Part shown: positions 35,869-48,491 of the stretch, one piece after another
Layout of the letters: every line of letters begins with the position of its first letter
Position numbering within the stretch: the first letter of the stretch is position 1
NCBI GenBank assembly: GCA_029379385.1
Contig: CM055605.1
Span: 2,081,001-2,145,000, forward strand
Direction of reading: 5' to 3'
Length of the DNA: 64,000 bases
Source of the DNA: Quillaja saponaria
Taxonomy: Eukaryota; Streptophyta; Magnoliopsida; Fabales; Quillajaceae
Notes under the pieces: model-generated
Databases searched by the model: none
What the model was told of the DNA's origin: nothing
What the model saw: the letters and a program-made list of their open reading frames with translations, nothing else
Position numbers and translations under genes: made by a program

Positions 35869-38240
35869 TTAATAGAATATTACAATGCTATCATTATTAA
35901 TTGTTATGTTCTTGGTTTTATCCCCTGTTTTCTTGTGTGTGTTTTTCATTGCTATGTATTTGACTGGGAGTTCAATGCCCTATTTGTTATTTTTTTGTTT
36001 GTTGTGTGAGTATTTATATCAACAAATCAGAGATTGAAATTCAGTTTGTATTAACGGTAAAACATATCAAGGTCTTCTTTAAGTTGAAAGAATAATTAAT
36101 TTTTCGTATGTAATCTTACACATGTTATCCTATATTTTAACTAAAATTTAAGAGGGACCTTGCACGAAACAAAATACTTGGTGCAACCCTTCATTTATGC
36201 TTATTATGTTTTGAAACTGTATAGCGCAAATTCCATACTATATATTGTCAAAACCATGCTATATGTAAACTAAACATAGACTTTTTATTCTGTCAGCTTA
36301 AGGGATATCTAAAAGGTGAGGCAAAAGCTGTTGTTACCCAGCAAAGATGGTTTTGCTAGTGTTTATCTAGTTATAGAGGTTTGGCCCCAAGACAGGGCCA
36401 ATGTCTACATTAAGATAACCCAGCAAAGATGTGAAATTTGGCATGTTATTTGAGCCCTTTAAGAGCAAAAGAAACTATATATAATTGCTCACCCTATGTG
36501 TGCTATGACCCTCCAATTGGACCTTTGTTTATTGGAGTCTTGTTGAGGAAAACAGAAAGAGTCTTTCATCAAGGATAGGAAAAAGGATGGCACTGAAAGA
36601 CTTATAACCTAACATATTTAATACACCACTTTTCTATCTATATCCTAATGCCAAGTTTTCTTCTTTTATGGTTCCTAATGCCATTGTCTATCAGACTATC
36701 ACTTATTGGACTGTGGTAGTTATGTTTGTAATTGGGTTAATAAGACCATGATTTGCACACACCAGGACCATGCATGCAATAAGTTTGTGAAAATGCCATT
36801 AAGAATAAGGACAACCAGTAGCTTAGCTGTGTGGAAAAGAAAGGCTGATGTTTTAAGGGGACATGGTGTGAGATATTTTATATCAACCATGATATGTACT
36901 TGCTTTGCCTTGTGCTTGTCTTTCTATGGACTTGACATTGCCAGTTTCTTGAAAGTTCTGGTTGATGTTGATTAATAGTAGCTAGTGGTTAGTGGGTAGT
37001 GGGCAGCTGCATAATATGGAGGGACACCCCTACACGTATGTGGATCAATGTTTCTGACAAAATTAGTTCTTAATTTAATTGGGTCTTCTACTAACCAACA
37101 AACAATATATTGCAAAGCACATTAAAGTATTAAACCAGCTGCATCGACATTGTGGGCAGTTGTTTATGTAAATTCATTTTTTGAGCCTAATCTATTTGTG
37201 CCTTAAGAGAATGGGTTATGGGATAATGTCCGTCACAATAACCTATGTTTAAATCATGAAAAACAGTAAATTGATAATACATCTTATCAGTTGAATTATT
37301 AAATTATTGCCAATTAAGTGATTTAATATAAATTTCACTTTTTGTGTTTTTAGGAGAATGAGATAATAGATAATATTCATGAAAAGTGCGCAATGATTCA
37401 AATTTTAATGAATAGTAAATTAATAATATGATTTACTAATAAATTAATAATTGATTGACTTTTATCATTAGATTTAAGTGACTTTAGATAGACAAATTCA
37501 TGAATAGAATTAATTTTTCATTAAAAAAAAATTAAGGAAAGGGATTAGATATACTTCTTCCAACAAATACTAGTTTATCTATATTAATATTTCAGATATC
37601 TATTCATAAATTTCATTAGTGTTAAGATACACCAAACTAATAGGGGGTTCAATGCCTTGGGTCCACAAATATGTCATTTGGTGGAGGGTAGAAGATGTGT
37701 CTTTTGCGAAGTTATGATTATGATGACTATACTTTAATATGTTGCCAAGCAACAAACCCTAGTTAAATGCATGGTGTGTTTACTTACAAAAAGAGCTTTA
37801 ATTAGCACTAATTGTTTAATTGCTTATAAGTACAACTTTATTTTATAATATTTAAATTCATTAAGTTGCTTTTACTTTTTGGTTACATTTTTAGGTGTCA
37901 TGAAAAGTGAAGTTGCTATAGCGTATAAGCTTTGATGATATCTAGATAATACAGGCAATCATGATGCTAGTACATGATAATTGATTTTCATATTTATTTA
38001 AGAAATGACATTAACAAGTTTGATCAAATTTATAATTTATTACTTTTTTTTCCTTAAAATAAGTTAACAATGGACTTATAGGTACAAAATTTAGGACACA
38101 GCTAGTTGGTGTAAATAAGGATTTGTTATAGGTGAGTCGGTATTAAACTCGTGAAAGAAATTCAAATTCGGTACAAAACTAGATGCTAGGAGTCAATTCC
38201 AAACGACATTGCAACTAGCCGAAAGTTACATATATAGATA
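35869..38240. other. Intergenic, no gene seen
   Basis: 3' flank of the NHL gene, then AT-rich DNA. An open frame near 36706-36975 has no recognisable motif. The right edge contains ACGGCGTCGTTT (38244-38255), an element often seen in plant promoters, before the leader of the RING gene. Confidence 0.45.
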
Positions 38241-39435
38241 GATACGGCGTCGTTTGTGTTTTTCTCAGCTTCTCACACACTTACTGTTAAAATTAAGATT
38301 TAGAACTTTTCGTAATTTGGCCGGAAGAAAATGACGCCCTCCACGTGTCATCACCTAATCGTTTCTTGGAAATCCCTTTGACGTTACTGTTACGGCAACG
38401 TTTTAGCGACAGCCATAGAAACGAAATCGATGACTTGTCCTCATTTATTAGATTTGTAAATAGCCGCTCTTCCCTCTCTATCTATCTCCCTCCCTCCATC
38501 TCTCTCTACCGGTCTCTTTCTCTCTCTAAAAAATTATTTTAGGGTTACGTTTCCTTTACTTCAAAATCTAAAGCAGGACTTTACTGGTACGTTTTTGAAA
38601 TTTGCATTGTATATTTTAAATGGTGCATTGCAGGTTCTTTTGTTGATTCATTCTGATTTTGATTTGTTTCTTTTTTTTTTTTTTTTTTTGAGTAATTTGA
38701 ATAATTCCTTTTTTGGATTGAATTTCTGTATGTTTTTGTATTCCTTTTGGTGGGTTGCTGAGAAAGGTGAGAGAAATGGTGAGAAATCAATTTTCGAATT
38801 TGTTGTTATGGGGAATAGGAATTGAAGGACGCATTGGTCAGTCTAATGAGGTGAATTTGTGTATTAGGCTCAGTTTGTTAGAGCATATTGAATTTGAGGT
38901 TCCAAAATATGAAAACCCCAGATTTAATATCTTGATACATGTGCAGAAAGATAGAGTATTAAGATATTAAGAGAAGATAATCGCATTGGTTTTGGCGTTT
39001 TTTGGATTTTAATTTGAAGTTAAATTGGTGAATCTGTCAAGGTATACAAACTTCCTGCCCTAACATTAATTGTTTCAGGCTTGTCACTTGAATTCACAAT
39101 AAAAATGTTGACGTAATTGTACTTTTCCATTTTATTTGACGCAGGAACGTGTATAATTGGCAATCACAGCTGTGACTACTTCTGGGTGGGATTTGGATGA
39201 AGGCTTTATGTTGGGCCTGTTCCATGTTTGTTATTCAGTTTCTTATTGTGGCTAGTATTGAATGTTAGGGATGATGGCAGCGACAATTGTAAAGGCAATG
39301 AATTTGATGCAGATGATGTTATCTGTTTGACTTTTTATAAACGGGATCATCGGATTGTGTTCCTGTAAACAAGTGCACTTTTTTTTTATGCATTTGGAGC
39401 AGATGGATTGAAAAACTAGTTTGTTTGATTGGGAA

Positions 39436-42400
39436 ATGGCTATTGCTGGTTTACACAATGTCTCTGTGCTGGAATCTCCTTTCCTTAGGGATTCTCATTC
39501 CCAAGCATCAAGGCGACGAGGTAATGGAGGGAGGGGAAGCACCCGGGCAGCTTCACTCTTGCAAATGTGGCGAGAGATTGAGGATGAGCATGTGGTGAAT
39601 CAAGCCCAGGAAAGATCTAGTGAAGGATGTCCTCATCCAAGGAGTAACGGGTTAGTGGTTGGCCTCTTACAGGCAGATGTCCCCAGTGACCATGAGATTG
39701 AACGTGGGATTGCTCTGGAAGATTTAGTTCTGTGTGAAAATGAGTGTGAAACATGGTCCCAGATCCAAAATGGATCACTGGATGAACAGGGGGATTCAAA
39801 CAATAATAGTTGTGAGAGCTCTTCTGATTTTGGGGAAGTTGAAAGGGAAAGAGTGAGACAAATTTTTAGGGAATGGAGGAACAGTAGTTTGAGGGATCGC
39901 GTGTCTCATATTTCCCAGATGAATAACAGTTCAAGGGCTGAGTGGCTTGGTGAAACTGAGCAGGAGAGGGTGAGAATCACAAGGGAGTGGATGCAAATGA
40001 ATAGCCAGCAGAGAGGTGCTTGTTGCGATAATACAGAAGAACAATCAGGTGGAATTGGTAGTCATATTGCTCAAGTTCGTGATAGATTGGTCGCTAACCA
40101 GAGTGAAGGCCCAACAGAGCATATCAGGAGGGGCATTTGGAGATTATGTGGCAGGCAGGCTCTGCTTGATATGCTTAAGAAGGCTGAGAGGGAAAGGCAA
40201 AGAGAGCTTGAAGACTTGTTGGAGCATCGGGCTGTATCACATTTTGCTCATCGCAACCGAATTCAGGTTTGTTGTTAATAAATTACTTTTTTAGTTTTTT
40301 TATATTTCCGGCTCCTTTGCTTTCTATGATGTTTCTGTTTAGGTGTAAGACACTGGAACTGTGCTCTCTTATGTTGGTATTAAAGATGCAAGTGTTCATC
40401 TGGATTGTATCTGTCTCATTAAGAAGATAAAGTTTTCTCTTCCAACTGCAGGCATTACTTAGAGGGCGGTTCTTGCGAAATGATAGATTGATTGAAAATA
40501 AGAAACCCACTTCTGTGGCGGAAAGTGAATTAGGTTTACTGAGGCAAAGACAGACAGTTTCTGGTCTAAGGTGTGTGGTTCTTTCTGCCATTGTGTCACA
40601 AAAAAGCTCAATCTTTTAGCTTAACACGACCCCTTATGCAGTTAAATTTTCTACTCATTATTGTATTTATTCCATTTTCTTGGTTTTCTCTTATCTGGTT
40701 TATTGTTGAGATTCCTTCAGAAGGAAAGCAATAAGAGTTTGCAGCATATTGTGCATGCTGTCATGTTAGTGTGTGGAGCCATTTGCTTTGTATTTGGTTG
40801 ATTTTATCTTCTTATTAGTTTTTATTGAAATCATGATGGTTAGCATTTTAGTTGAAAGAGAAAATAAATACCCGTATTTGATTCTTTCAATGGACTGTGG
40901 ATGCAATTTTTACTTTTCTTCTGGCCAAAAGTAGGAAGGTACACCGACAAATAATGAAAATCTTAATGTGAAGTTTCTTGACCTGGAAAATGGTGTAGCT
41001 GAGTAATTTTTGACAGATGTAGACATGTAGTTGCATTGAGTCTCAATATGGAATTAATGACATATTTTGGCATCTCGTGTCCATGATATTTAAGAGCATA
41101 TAAGATACACAACCAACAAATGGCCATGCACTGATTATACGCAAACACAATGATATAATCCATGGACATGTTACCTTTTTCTTCATCTTTAAACAGATAA
41201 TTGATGGAAATTTTTTTATCAGTTGCATGGATGTGGGTTTTATCTCTTGATATTTGCTTCGGTAAATTTTGTAGTTAAATGGCTGGGCCTGAAGTTCAAG
41301 GCCTGGGACTACCTAGTACTCAGTTCTTTCAGGTGGGATTGTGTAGCTGGGTTTTATCAAATACTTAATAACAGGGGAATGGTGATTCCTCGTTATCTGA
41401 GAGTGTTTAATGGGATTCATTAGTTACTACTTGCATTGAAAGTGTACAATCTGTTCATTATTTTGCTGTCTAATGTGTGGTACAGTCTTGACGATTTGTG
41501 AAAATGCAGCTAAGTAATTTGACGTCTGCTTCTTGCTTTATGTAAGAAAATGACATATTTATGTTTTGTCTTACGTTATTTTATGACAATATTGTATATT
41601 TATATTTTTGGCTGATGATGTTAACTTGTGTTTATATAGGGAAGGGTTTTTCTCTAAATTGGACAATCCTGCTTGTGGTCAAGTAAGCAGCAATCACTGT
41701 GATACCTCGTCTTACACTGACATTGGTGCTAATGGAAATGAGGAAACCGAAATGGACAATTCACAGATGGTCCAGAATGTGTATCCTGAACTTTCCAAGC
41801 CTAATAATGAAGAAAGTCAAAGGCTTGGGGCAGATGGTGGGGAATGGTTACAAGGAACCACTAGTGAGAATATGGCCTGCCTAGATTCTACTGCTCATGT
41901 AGAAGGGATGCAGCAACATGTTCCCGACAATGAGTTCAGAGTTGGGCAGTCTTCCTCCACTGTTGAACTAATTGAAAGAATGGAATGTACTGAACAAAAT
42001 GCAGATACAACATCACAGGAAGCTACTGATGATGGAATCATGGAACAAACTTTGCTACTTGAAACTAGAGAACATGCTATTATGCAAGAGTCTAGTGAGG
42101 TACTTACTGAGCATTCCGAGCCAAATACTGAAAATAGTGATGGAAATGGGCTGTCAAATCAAACAGATGGTATAGAAGGCCATGGATTTGACAATATATA
42201 TTGGCGAGAATCTGATGTACAAGAGTTTCAGGAAGAAGTTCTTGAAAATGAAGAAAGTGAGTGGCAACAGACTACTGTTGAACTTAGTGAACGGAGCGAC
42301 GGTACTACGGAGGATTTGGATGGACAGCAGGCTAGTGCTCGGAATGAGTGGCCTCAACAGATACTGGGAATTGAAGGTACAGAAAACTCTCATCTCCAAG

Positions 42401-44011
42401 AAGTCCCTGAAGTGTGGAATGAAGATAGTGGTTTTCAAGAGGCTGTACACACTTGGTTAGGGGGAAGTTCCAATCATGAAGTTGCTTCAGTTGGAGGGGA
42501 TGGTGGATTTTATTTTCCTGATGATGACAATGTGTATAGTGTTGAACTGCGAGAACTAATAAATAGGTACGGTTCCTGGTACGAGGCGATTCTTGTATTT
42601 CTCCTGTTTGGATAATCAAATTTGACATAAACGGCCTTGTTAATTATGCAGGAGAAGTGTTTCCAACCTTCTTCATAGTGGTTTCCGTGATAGTCTCAAC
42701 CAGTTGATACAATCATATGTTGAAAGACAAAGTCATGCTCATGTTGACTGGGAGGTGAGTGGAACAACCCCTTCTTCTCCATCAGCAGAACAAGACCTGG
42801 AGCAGGAGAATAGAGATCAGATTGTTGGGCAGGATGCTGCATCTGAGATTGATCTACCTTCACTACCAACACCACCTTCTCAGCATCTTTGGGACCAGCA
42901 GTCGCAGAATGACCATTGGCCACAAAATGATATGAATAATCAGCGGATGGGAATTGTACGTCCATTTTCTTTGATAATTCTCACGACTTGATTTTATGTT
43001 ATGACGTATGCCTTGAATTGAAGATTCATCCTTTCAGAATCCTGTTTTCCTCCAAGCTTTCTTAACTAGTTGCAAGGGTTAGTTTTCCACAATCATATGT
43101 AGCACAAAACTAGTTCGTCGCAACTTTCAGATCTGACTGCACTATCCGGCTAATTAAGTTGAAAAGGAACCTGCTTACAATTTGTGCATGTGACCTGACA
43201 ATATACATGAAGTGTCAAGCTATCAAGAAACCTTTGTTCTCCTAGTTATTTGGCTGGCTAAAAATAACTGTCTTTTTAATTGTCACTGTGGCTTGGAATA
43301 TTCCTACTTTATTCAGTTTACTTTCAAGTGTTATTGGGCTCTAATTGTCTGACTTATACAGGAATGGGAGATCATCAATGACTTGAGGATTGACATGGCT
43401 AGGCTACAGCAGAGGATGAATAATATGCAGAGGATGCTAGAGGCCTGCATGGATATGCAACTTGAGTTGCAGCGCTCAATTAGACAAGAAGTTTCTGCGG
43501 CCCTGAATCACTCACCTGGTTCATCAGGTTTGTCCACAATACTCGTGCAATTATATGATTTGATTTTACCCTTTTTAATGCTTATCCTGTCTCCTGTCAT
43601 TCAATATCTCCTGTTATCTTGTCAAGTGATAGAAGAAGTTATTTTTGAAAACTACATTTACTTTTAGTATAGCTTATTATAAAGATTGAATTTCTTTGAT
43701 CACAGAAGTGGGCGACCTTGATTTGCCAGATGACAAATCTAAATGGGAACATGTGAGGAAAGGAATTTGCTGTATATGTCGGGACAATGTTATTGATTCT
43801 TTATTGTACAGGTAAATTTTCAGTAAATTTATGGCACTAATAGTCAGATGATGCAAACTTTTGTTGCTGATACTGTCTTTTTTTATCTTGCAGGTGTGGG
43901 CACATGTGCACATGTTCAAAATGTGCAACTGAATTGTTCCAAAGTAGAAGAAAGTGTCCTATGTGCCGTGCACCAGTAGTTGAGGTGATACGTGCTTATT
44001 CCATAAACTAA
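39436..44011 (+). CDS. Large RING-finger protein (At2g27950-like E3 ligase candidate)
   Basis: Seven coding exons, 39436-40266, 40452-40570, 41640-42566, 42652-42955, 43362-43527, 43706-43811, 43894-44011, give 856 residues in one clean frame. The pyrimidine-rich leader begins near 38460, with untranslated sequence up to 39435. The N-terminal third has repeated charged motifs ([40 protein letters not shown]) that look helical. The middle is acidic and Glu/Ser-rich. A conserved helix [20 protein letters not shown] and a coiled-coil-like [20 protein letters not shown] precede a C-terminal C3HC4 RING: CCICRDN...[17 protein letters not shown]...CPMCRAPV, ending EVIRAYSIN. Such terminal RINGs usually act as ubiquitin ligases; the substrate is unknown. 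No lesion in 2.57 kb. Confidence 0.93.
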
Positions 44012-44054
44012 AATTGATCTGATATTTTCCATAAACTAAAATTGATCTGATATT
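43999..44054. repeat. Perfect 28-bp tandem duplication across the RING stop codon
   Basis: The 28-bp unit starting TTCCATAAACTAAAATTGAT is present twice without a mismatch (43999-44026 and 44027-44054). It covers the last codons and the TAA of the RING gene. Identity suggests a recent slip; the second copy lies in the 3' untranslated region. Confidence 0.95.
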
Positions 44055-44376
44055 TTAAGGTCAGTAGTTTGGAATATTGACAAATTATAGGATACCCAAA
44101 AGTTCTTACTCCTGGATTTCTCCAGGTATTTATTTATTTATTTATTTTAATTTCATCTGGTTCTTTTCCCTTGTTGTCCATATTTACTAGCCGAGTGTAT
44201 GATGGACATAAACTTGTGTGAAATTTAACTTGCCAGATATTATTTTCCTGATTGCATTGTGTATTTGAATTCATCTTCTTTAGAAAAGAAAAAAAAACAA
44301 AAAGAATAAAATGTCAATTAATTAGTAACTGCTTATGTACACGTGTTTACACTTTACATATGACACCCCCTACGTG

Positions 44377-45190
44377 TCAAAAACTCAATACTCTACGCAT
44401 CATTACTTGGTCTCCGAAGCTGGAGCTACTATTACTAGTGCTCCAGCTCTTCCTTACGCCTGTCGTCCGCTCGTGCGGTTCACGTGAACACGTGTCCAGA
44501 ATCTCCACCGTTGTTCTACTAACTCGGTCGTTCACACCGTGATCATATCTCGGCTGTATCACACCCAAACCTCCATCCCATTTCACTTCAGAGAGTCGAG
44601 TCGACCGGCAAACCGGGCAAGTCAAGTGCGAAAACAGCCACGTGTCAATGCATTCAGGGTGAAACACGTGCTTGCAGTAGGGGATCATCTTGACGGCTTC
44701 CGCTTCTTCAAATTCGCTGAGACAAATAGCGCAATCCACCCGGTGCTTCGTGTCCTCATGGTGTTCATAGACCGGCAGAGAATGTATAGTATCTGGGTCG
44801 AGACCTCTGTGTGAGGCTGTTGAACTAGATCGATGATATTCTGAGAAAGAGGAGCGTTGGCGACGGCGACGGCGACGGCGACGGCGGGAGGACATGGCAA
44901 CGGAGGAGTTTTCGGCGAATTGACAGATGTAGACGGAGAAGAAGCCTAAGAAAGAGAGAGCTGTGAGGATGACGAGGATGGTGTAGGCAATGTTGGAATC
45001 GAAAGGGGGGCTTGGTTGTAATATCAAGGACCTTTTGAATGCTGCTGTTGCTGAAGTTGAAGAATTAATTGAAGCTTCCGGTGAAGATGAATTGGTAGTT
45101 ATAATGGGTTCCTGAGGAGGTAGGGGGTATCTGGTGGATTCCGGTGCATCGTCGTTCAATAGGAGCAGTCCTGCGGTTGTGGGGTTCCAT
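44377..45190 (-). CDS. ATL57-like RING-H2 membrane E3 ligase, one apparent 1-nt insertion
   Basis: Intronless; 270 residues if one base is removed. The first ATG after the TATA box is at 45190 (MEPHNR). The main frame, which contains every ATL feature, has no upstream ATG. Dropping one base at about 45169 joins MEPHNRR to LLLLNDDAPESTRYP, resembling the Arabidopsis ATL57 start. Parts: Pro/Ser-rich start; membrane segment IAYTILVILTALSFLGFFSVYI; poly-Arg stretch encoded by GGC-GAC-type repeats; GLD motif (GLDPDTIHSLPVY); RING-H2 CAICLSEF...CKHVFHPECIDTWL...CPVCR. ATL proteins are ubiquitin ligases anchored in membranes. It lies tail-to-tail with the large RING gene. Confidence 0.85.
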
Positions 45191-45798
45191 TTAAGCACCG
45201 ACGGGAGGTTGAAGCTTAAAGAGGTGGTAGTGGGTATCTGGTGGAAGAAGGAATGGTGGGTTTTGTTTATTTATAAATAAGCGAACGAAGGTTTCTGCAC
45301 GGTGAGGTGGGGACCGAACTGTAATTGTGTGGGACCCATATCAATCGAGTCTTAGTGAATCTGGAGTTTACAGGAATGCTTTAGTCGTCGTCAGATGTTC
45401 AGAGCTATTCGCCAGGATATCTATCGTTGAATAGGTACAGATTCTTCTCTGGCTTGATCCAAATTCATTGGCCGGGCGGTCTTGCTTCAGAGTTTGGAGA
45501 GCACATTACATAAGTAAGGACTTCAACTAATTATTTTTTGCCATATTTTACGGTAATTAGCATATTAGCTTGCAAAATAAAAATACCAATATTTTACAAG
45601 TGATCAATTTGTATCATTGCACCACGAATAAATACAAAAAAACGCTATCTAGCAACTTCCATTGATTTGAGCAGACTAGTAGATTAGTTACACATGTATA
45701 TACACACACACAATATACACAGACAGAGACAGGTATATGAATATGACATAATTGGTACTAGAAGCAACAAAAGCAGACATCATGCAATTCCTTTCATT
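45191..45798. other. ATL57 promoter and 3' flank of the H2B.8-like gene
   Basis: TTTATAAATAA at 45270-45280 serves as a TATA box for the ATL57-like gene on the minus strand. The rest is AT-rich, with the H2B.8-like 3' flank on the right. No further gene seen. Confidence 0.5.
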
Positions 45799-46433
45799 CT
45801 AGTGTTGTTTGGACATATAGGTAGTGACAGCCTTTGTTCCCTCAGCAATTGCATGTCTCCCAAGCTCTCCAGGTAAGACCAACCTCACAGCCCCTTGAAT
45901 CTCTCTAGCCGATATCGTCAACCGCCTGGTGTAATTGGAAAGCCTTGCAGCCTCATTTGCTAGTCTCTCAAACATGTCACTCATCAAATTGTTGATTATA
46001 GTCATTGCCTTTGATGAAATTCCCATTTCTGGATGCACTTGCTTCAATACCTTATACACATACCTCTTATACCCTCCTTCACCACCAAACTCTAATTTTC
46101 TCTTCCCTCTCTTCCTCTTCTTCTTCTCACTCTGATCACCCACTTTTTCATCCACTTGTTTGGTTTGTCCCTTCTCCTTTCCCTTTCCTGGTTCAGATTC
46201 TGGGGCTTTGCCATTTTCGGCATTTTTTTTGTCTTCCTCTGTTTTCTCTTCAACAGGAATGCTCCTCATAACCTCTTCTGGTAAAGGAAGCACTTGTTCT
46301 GCTTCTTGCTGTTGGTTAGTGTCTTTGTTTTGTTGGGTTGGTCTTTTGCTGCTGCTGCTTCTTCCAACAACTGTAACTCGTACTGTTTCTTGGTGGTCTT
46401 GACCACCATTTTTTGTGAGCGTTTTGGAGCCAT
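45799..46433 (-). CDS. Divergent histone H2B with long charged tail (H2B.8-like), one apparent 1-nt deletion
   Basis: Intronless; 211 residues if one base is restored. ATG at 46433 ([15 protein letters not shown]). The frame then shifts to [17 protein letters not shown] and a long Glu/Lys-rich tail ([20 protein letters not shown]...[11 protein letters not shown]). The histone fold follows: [60 protein letters not shown]. An extended disordered tail and a divergent fold are the marks of the H2B.8 class, which in Arabidopsis compacts sperm and seed chromatin through phase separation. Without the missing base (near 46387) translation from the ATG stops in the tail; an internal start would still give the histone fold. 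A minus-strand TATA (46487-46496) lies about 60 bp upstream of the ATG. Confidence 0.83.
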
Positions 46434-47632
46434 CTTTTATTTTTTTGGATTGAATGATAAGCTGAAAATGGATAATGGGTGGTTGGTTATATATTATATG
46501 GTAACTGTAAAAATTTTGAGGGGATTATTAGAGACTGACGTGTGTGATGACAGGTGTTGAATGTAAAGGAGCTAAACAGCTACGTGGGGTGGTAAAAGTG
46601 GAAGGTGAGAATAATTGAAAAGAGGTTTCTGGAGGGAATTGGGGATGTGTCTAAGCCCATTTTGTATTTGGACTTTGTAGCCCAATTATTTCCAAGGCCC
46701 ATTTTAACTGAAAACTACGGAAGGACCGAAGTGCCCAGACCAAATTATTGTTCACTCGGTATGGCCTTGGCCTGGGCCTGGGCCTGGAGTAAATTTTTTT
46801 ATATATTTATTAAAATTCTGTCAAATTTTGTCTTGGGTTTATAAAAACAAGTTGGAAATCTCCTTCTCTCTCTGGAGATAACTTAATTATTAGGTTTTAT
46901 GTTTGTGCGTTGCCTTTTTCTTTTGTCATGTCATGGCCTTCTTTTGATTCACCTCTTGTCTGTATATAAACTTTAGACGTAAGAATAATTTTTCAAATAA
47001 CATTTATTTTAATTTTTTTAATTAAAGATGACATGAAGTTCTATTATGAAATAGGAGATAATTTTTGAATTAAAATTAAATAATTTAACTTAATTTAACA
47101 TAATGTCGTCTCTATATCTCAAAATATTTTCAATATCTACAATTATCGATGTATTATGTACAAAGCAAGACAAGTAAAGCAACATGAATAATACTAAATT
47201 TGCCCAAAATTGTTTTGAAGAAATATTAAAGAAATTTCCAAAGATTTCACTTACTAGCATTACATGTTCATGCACGCTTCATAACCCAAATGAAATCAAG
47301 CAAGAAAAGAAGAAAACTGAAGCTGTTTCTTCCTTCCTTCCTTTATATATAAAAACCATTCATGTGTCTATGAAGAACATTTGCACACACCTATATAGCT
47401 TATATGTTTGAAATTGATGTTAAACAAATTAATTTATTGGATCTCAATTCCCAAAGTCATATCCCACCTCCTGAAGTAATTAACCTATATAATTTAACCC
47501 TAGCTAACCTTTTGTTTAATTGGTAAGACAGCAAACCCTTTTTGTTTAGCCACATGGGAATTGTGAGGAATGAGCTGGAAATAATTGATATTGTGCATGT
47601 ACAAGTCTTAACTAGCAAATCATCAAGACTCT
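46434..47632. other. Intergenic, no gene seen
   Basis: H2B.8-like promoter at the left edge, then AT-rich DNA and the 3' flank of the PLATZ gene. A GGCCTGGGCCTGGGCCTGG tract occurs near 46769. No gene supported. Confidence 0.45.
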
Positions 47633-48491
47633 TTAGGGGCCAAAAGGTGCCCTATGAGGTACACCTTTTCTTCTCCTTGAATTAGAATAAGACTGTGAGG
47701 ATGCAGATGTTTGACATGGCGTGTTTTGGTAAACTTGTTTTTTAATTATTCCTTCACGTAATTCTTCATCATCATCTTCTTCTTCTTCTATTTCTTCTAC
47801 TTGTTTTGTTGGCAATCTTCTTAGCATTCCTTTCCTTCTTCCCACTTCTTCTTCTTCGTCTTTCTTCGCGCTTAAGACAAAGCTCCCATTTCCATTCTTC
47901 TTTATTTCTGCAACCTAAGTTTAAAATACAAACAACCAATTTAATTATATAAATCAAAAACAAAACGAAAAAGAAAGAAAATGTAATCAAATTCATGAAG
48001 ATCACCAACCTTGCATCCTAATGAACAGAAACGAAGAGGGTCCAAGAGACTTCTTCCACAGGTTTCACACAAATGAGAAGTGGTTTTACCACCAGAAGGA
48101 TTAGTTTTAGGCTGAGGTCTCTCATTTAGAAAAACAACTCTAGCACTGTTAATCACATATGTCTGAACTCCAGTCATATCCAAAACTTTCTGAATCTCTG
48201 TCACCCTCACAACATCATGATAAGATGACCTTCTAATCTGCATATTTTACACAAAGATTGAATTTTAGGCACCAAAATTACAGAATTAAATAGAAAAATT
48301 AATTAATGAATACCCACTTGAATTACTTGGTGATCTTTGTGACATGATGATCTGCAATAAAAGCAGAAAGCAATTCCTTTGCAATCCAGACAATACATGT
48401 TGCATTCGTTTCTGGGAATATTGAAATGTGTTTGGCACATCGAGAAAAATGGTGTTGATAATAAGGATTCCAACCACGGTGGCACCAACAT
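47633..48491 (-). CDS. PLATZ zinc-binding transcription factor
   Basis: Three exons, 48491-48318, 48237-48010 and 47914-47633, give 227 residues from [12 protein letters not shown] leader exon further upstream (intron acceptor just before the ATG) could move the start. Diagnostic parts: [16 protein letters not shown], then [17 protein letters not shown] and [60 protein letters not shown]. The tail is rich in Arg and Glu ([16 protein letters not shown]). PLATZ proteins bind A/T-rich DNA and mostly repress transcription. Frame and splice sites are clean. It lies between the ATL57-like gene and SCPL51, as in Arabidopsis from memory (At2g27930). Confidence 0.94.

Noticed and set aside
41972..42460. 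Alternative + strand frames of 67-92 codons and minus frames near 42154-42965
   Set aside because: They are other frames of the large RING gene's acidic exon, whose splice phases close exactly.
46005..46271. Ser/Leu/Phe-rich + strand frames of 66-88 codons
   Set aside because: They are antisense shadows of the Lys/Glu-rich H2B.8-like tail.
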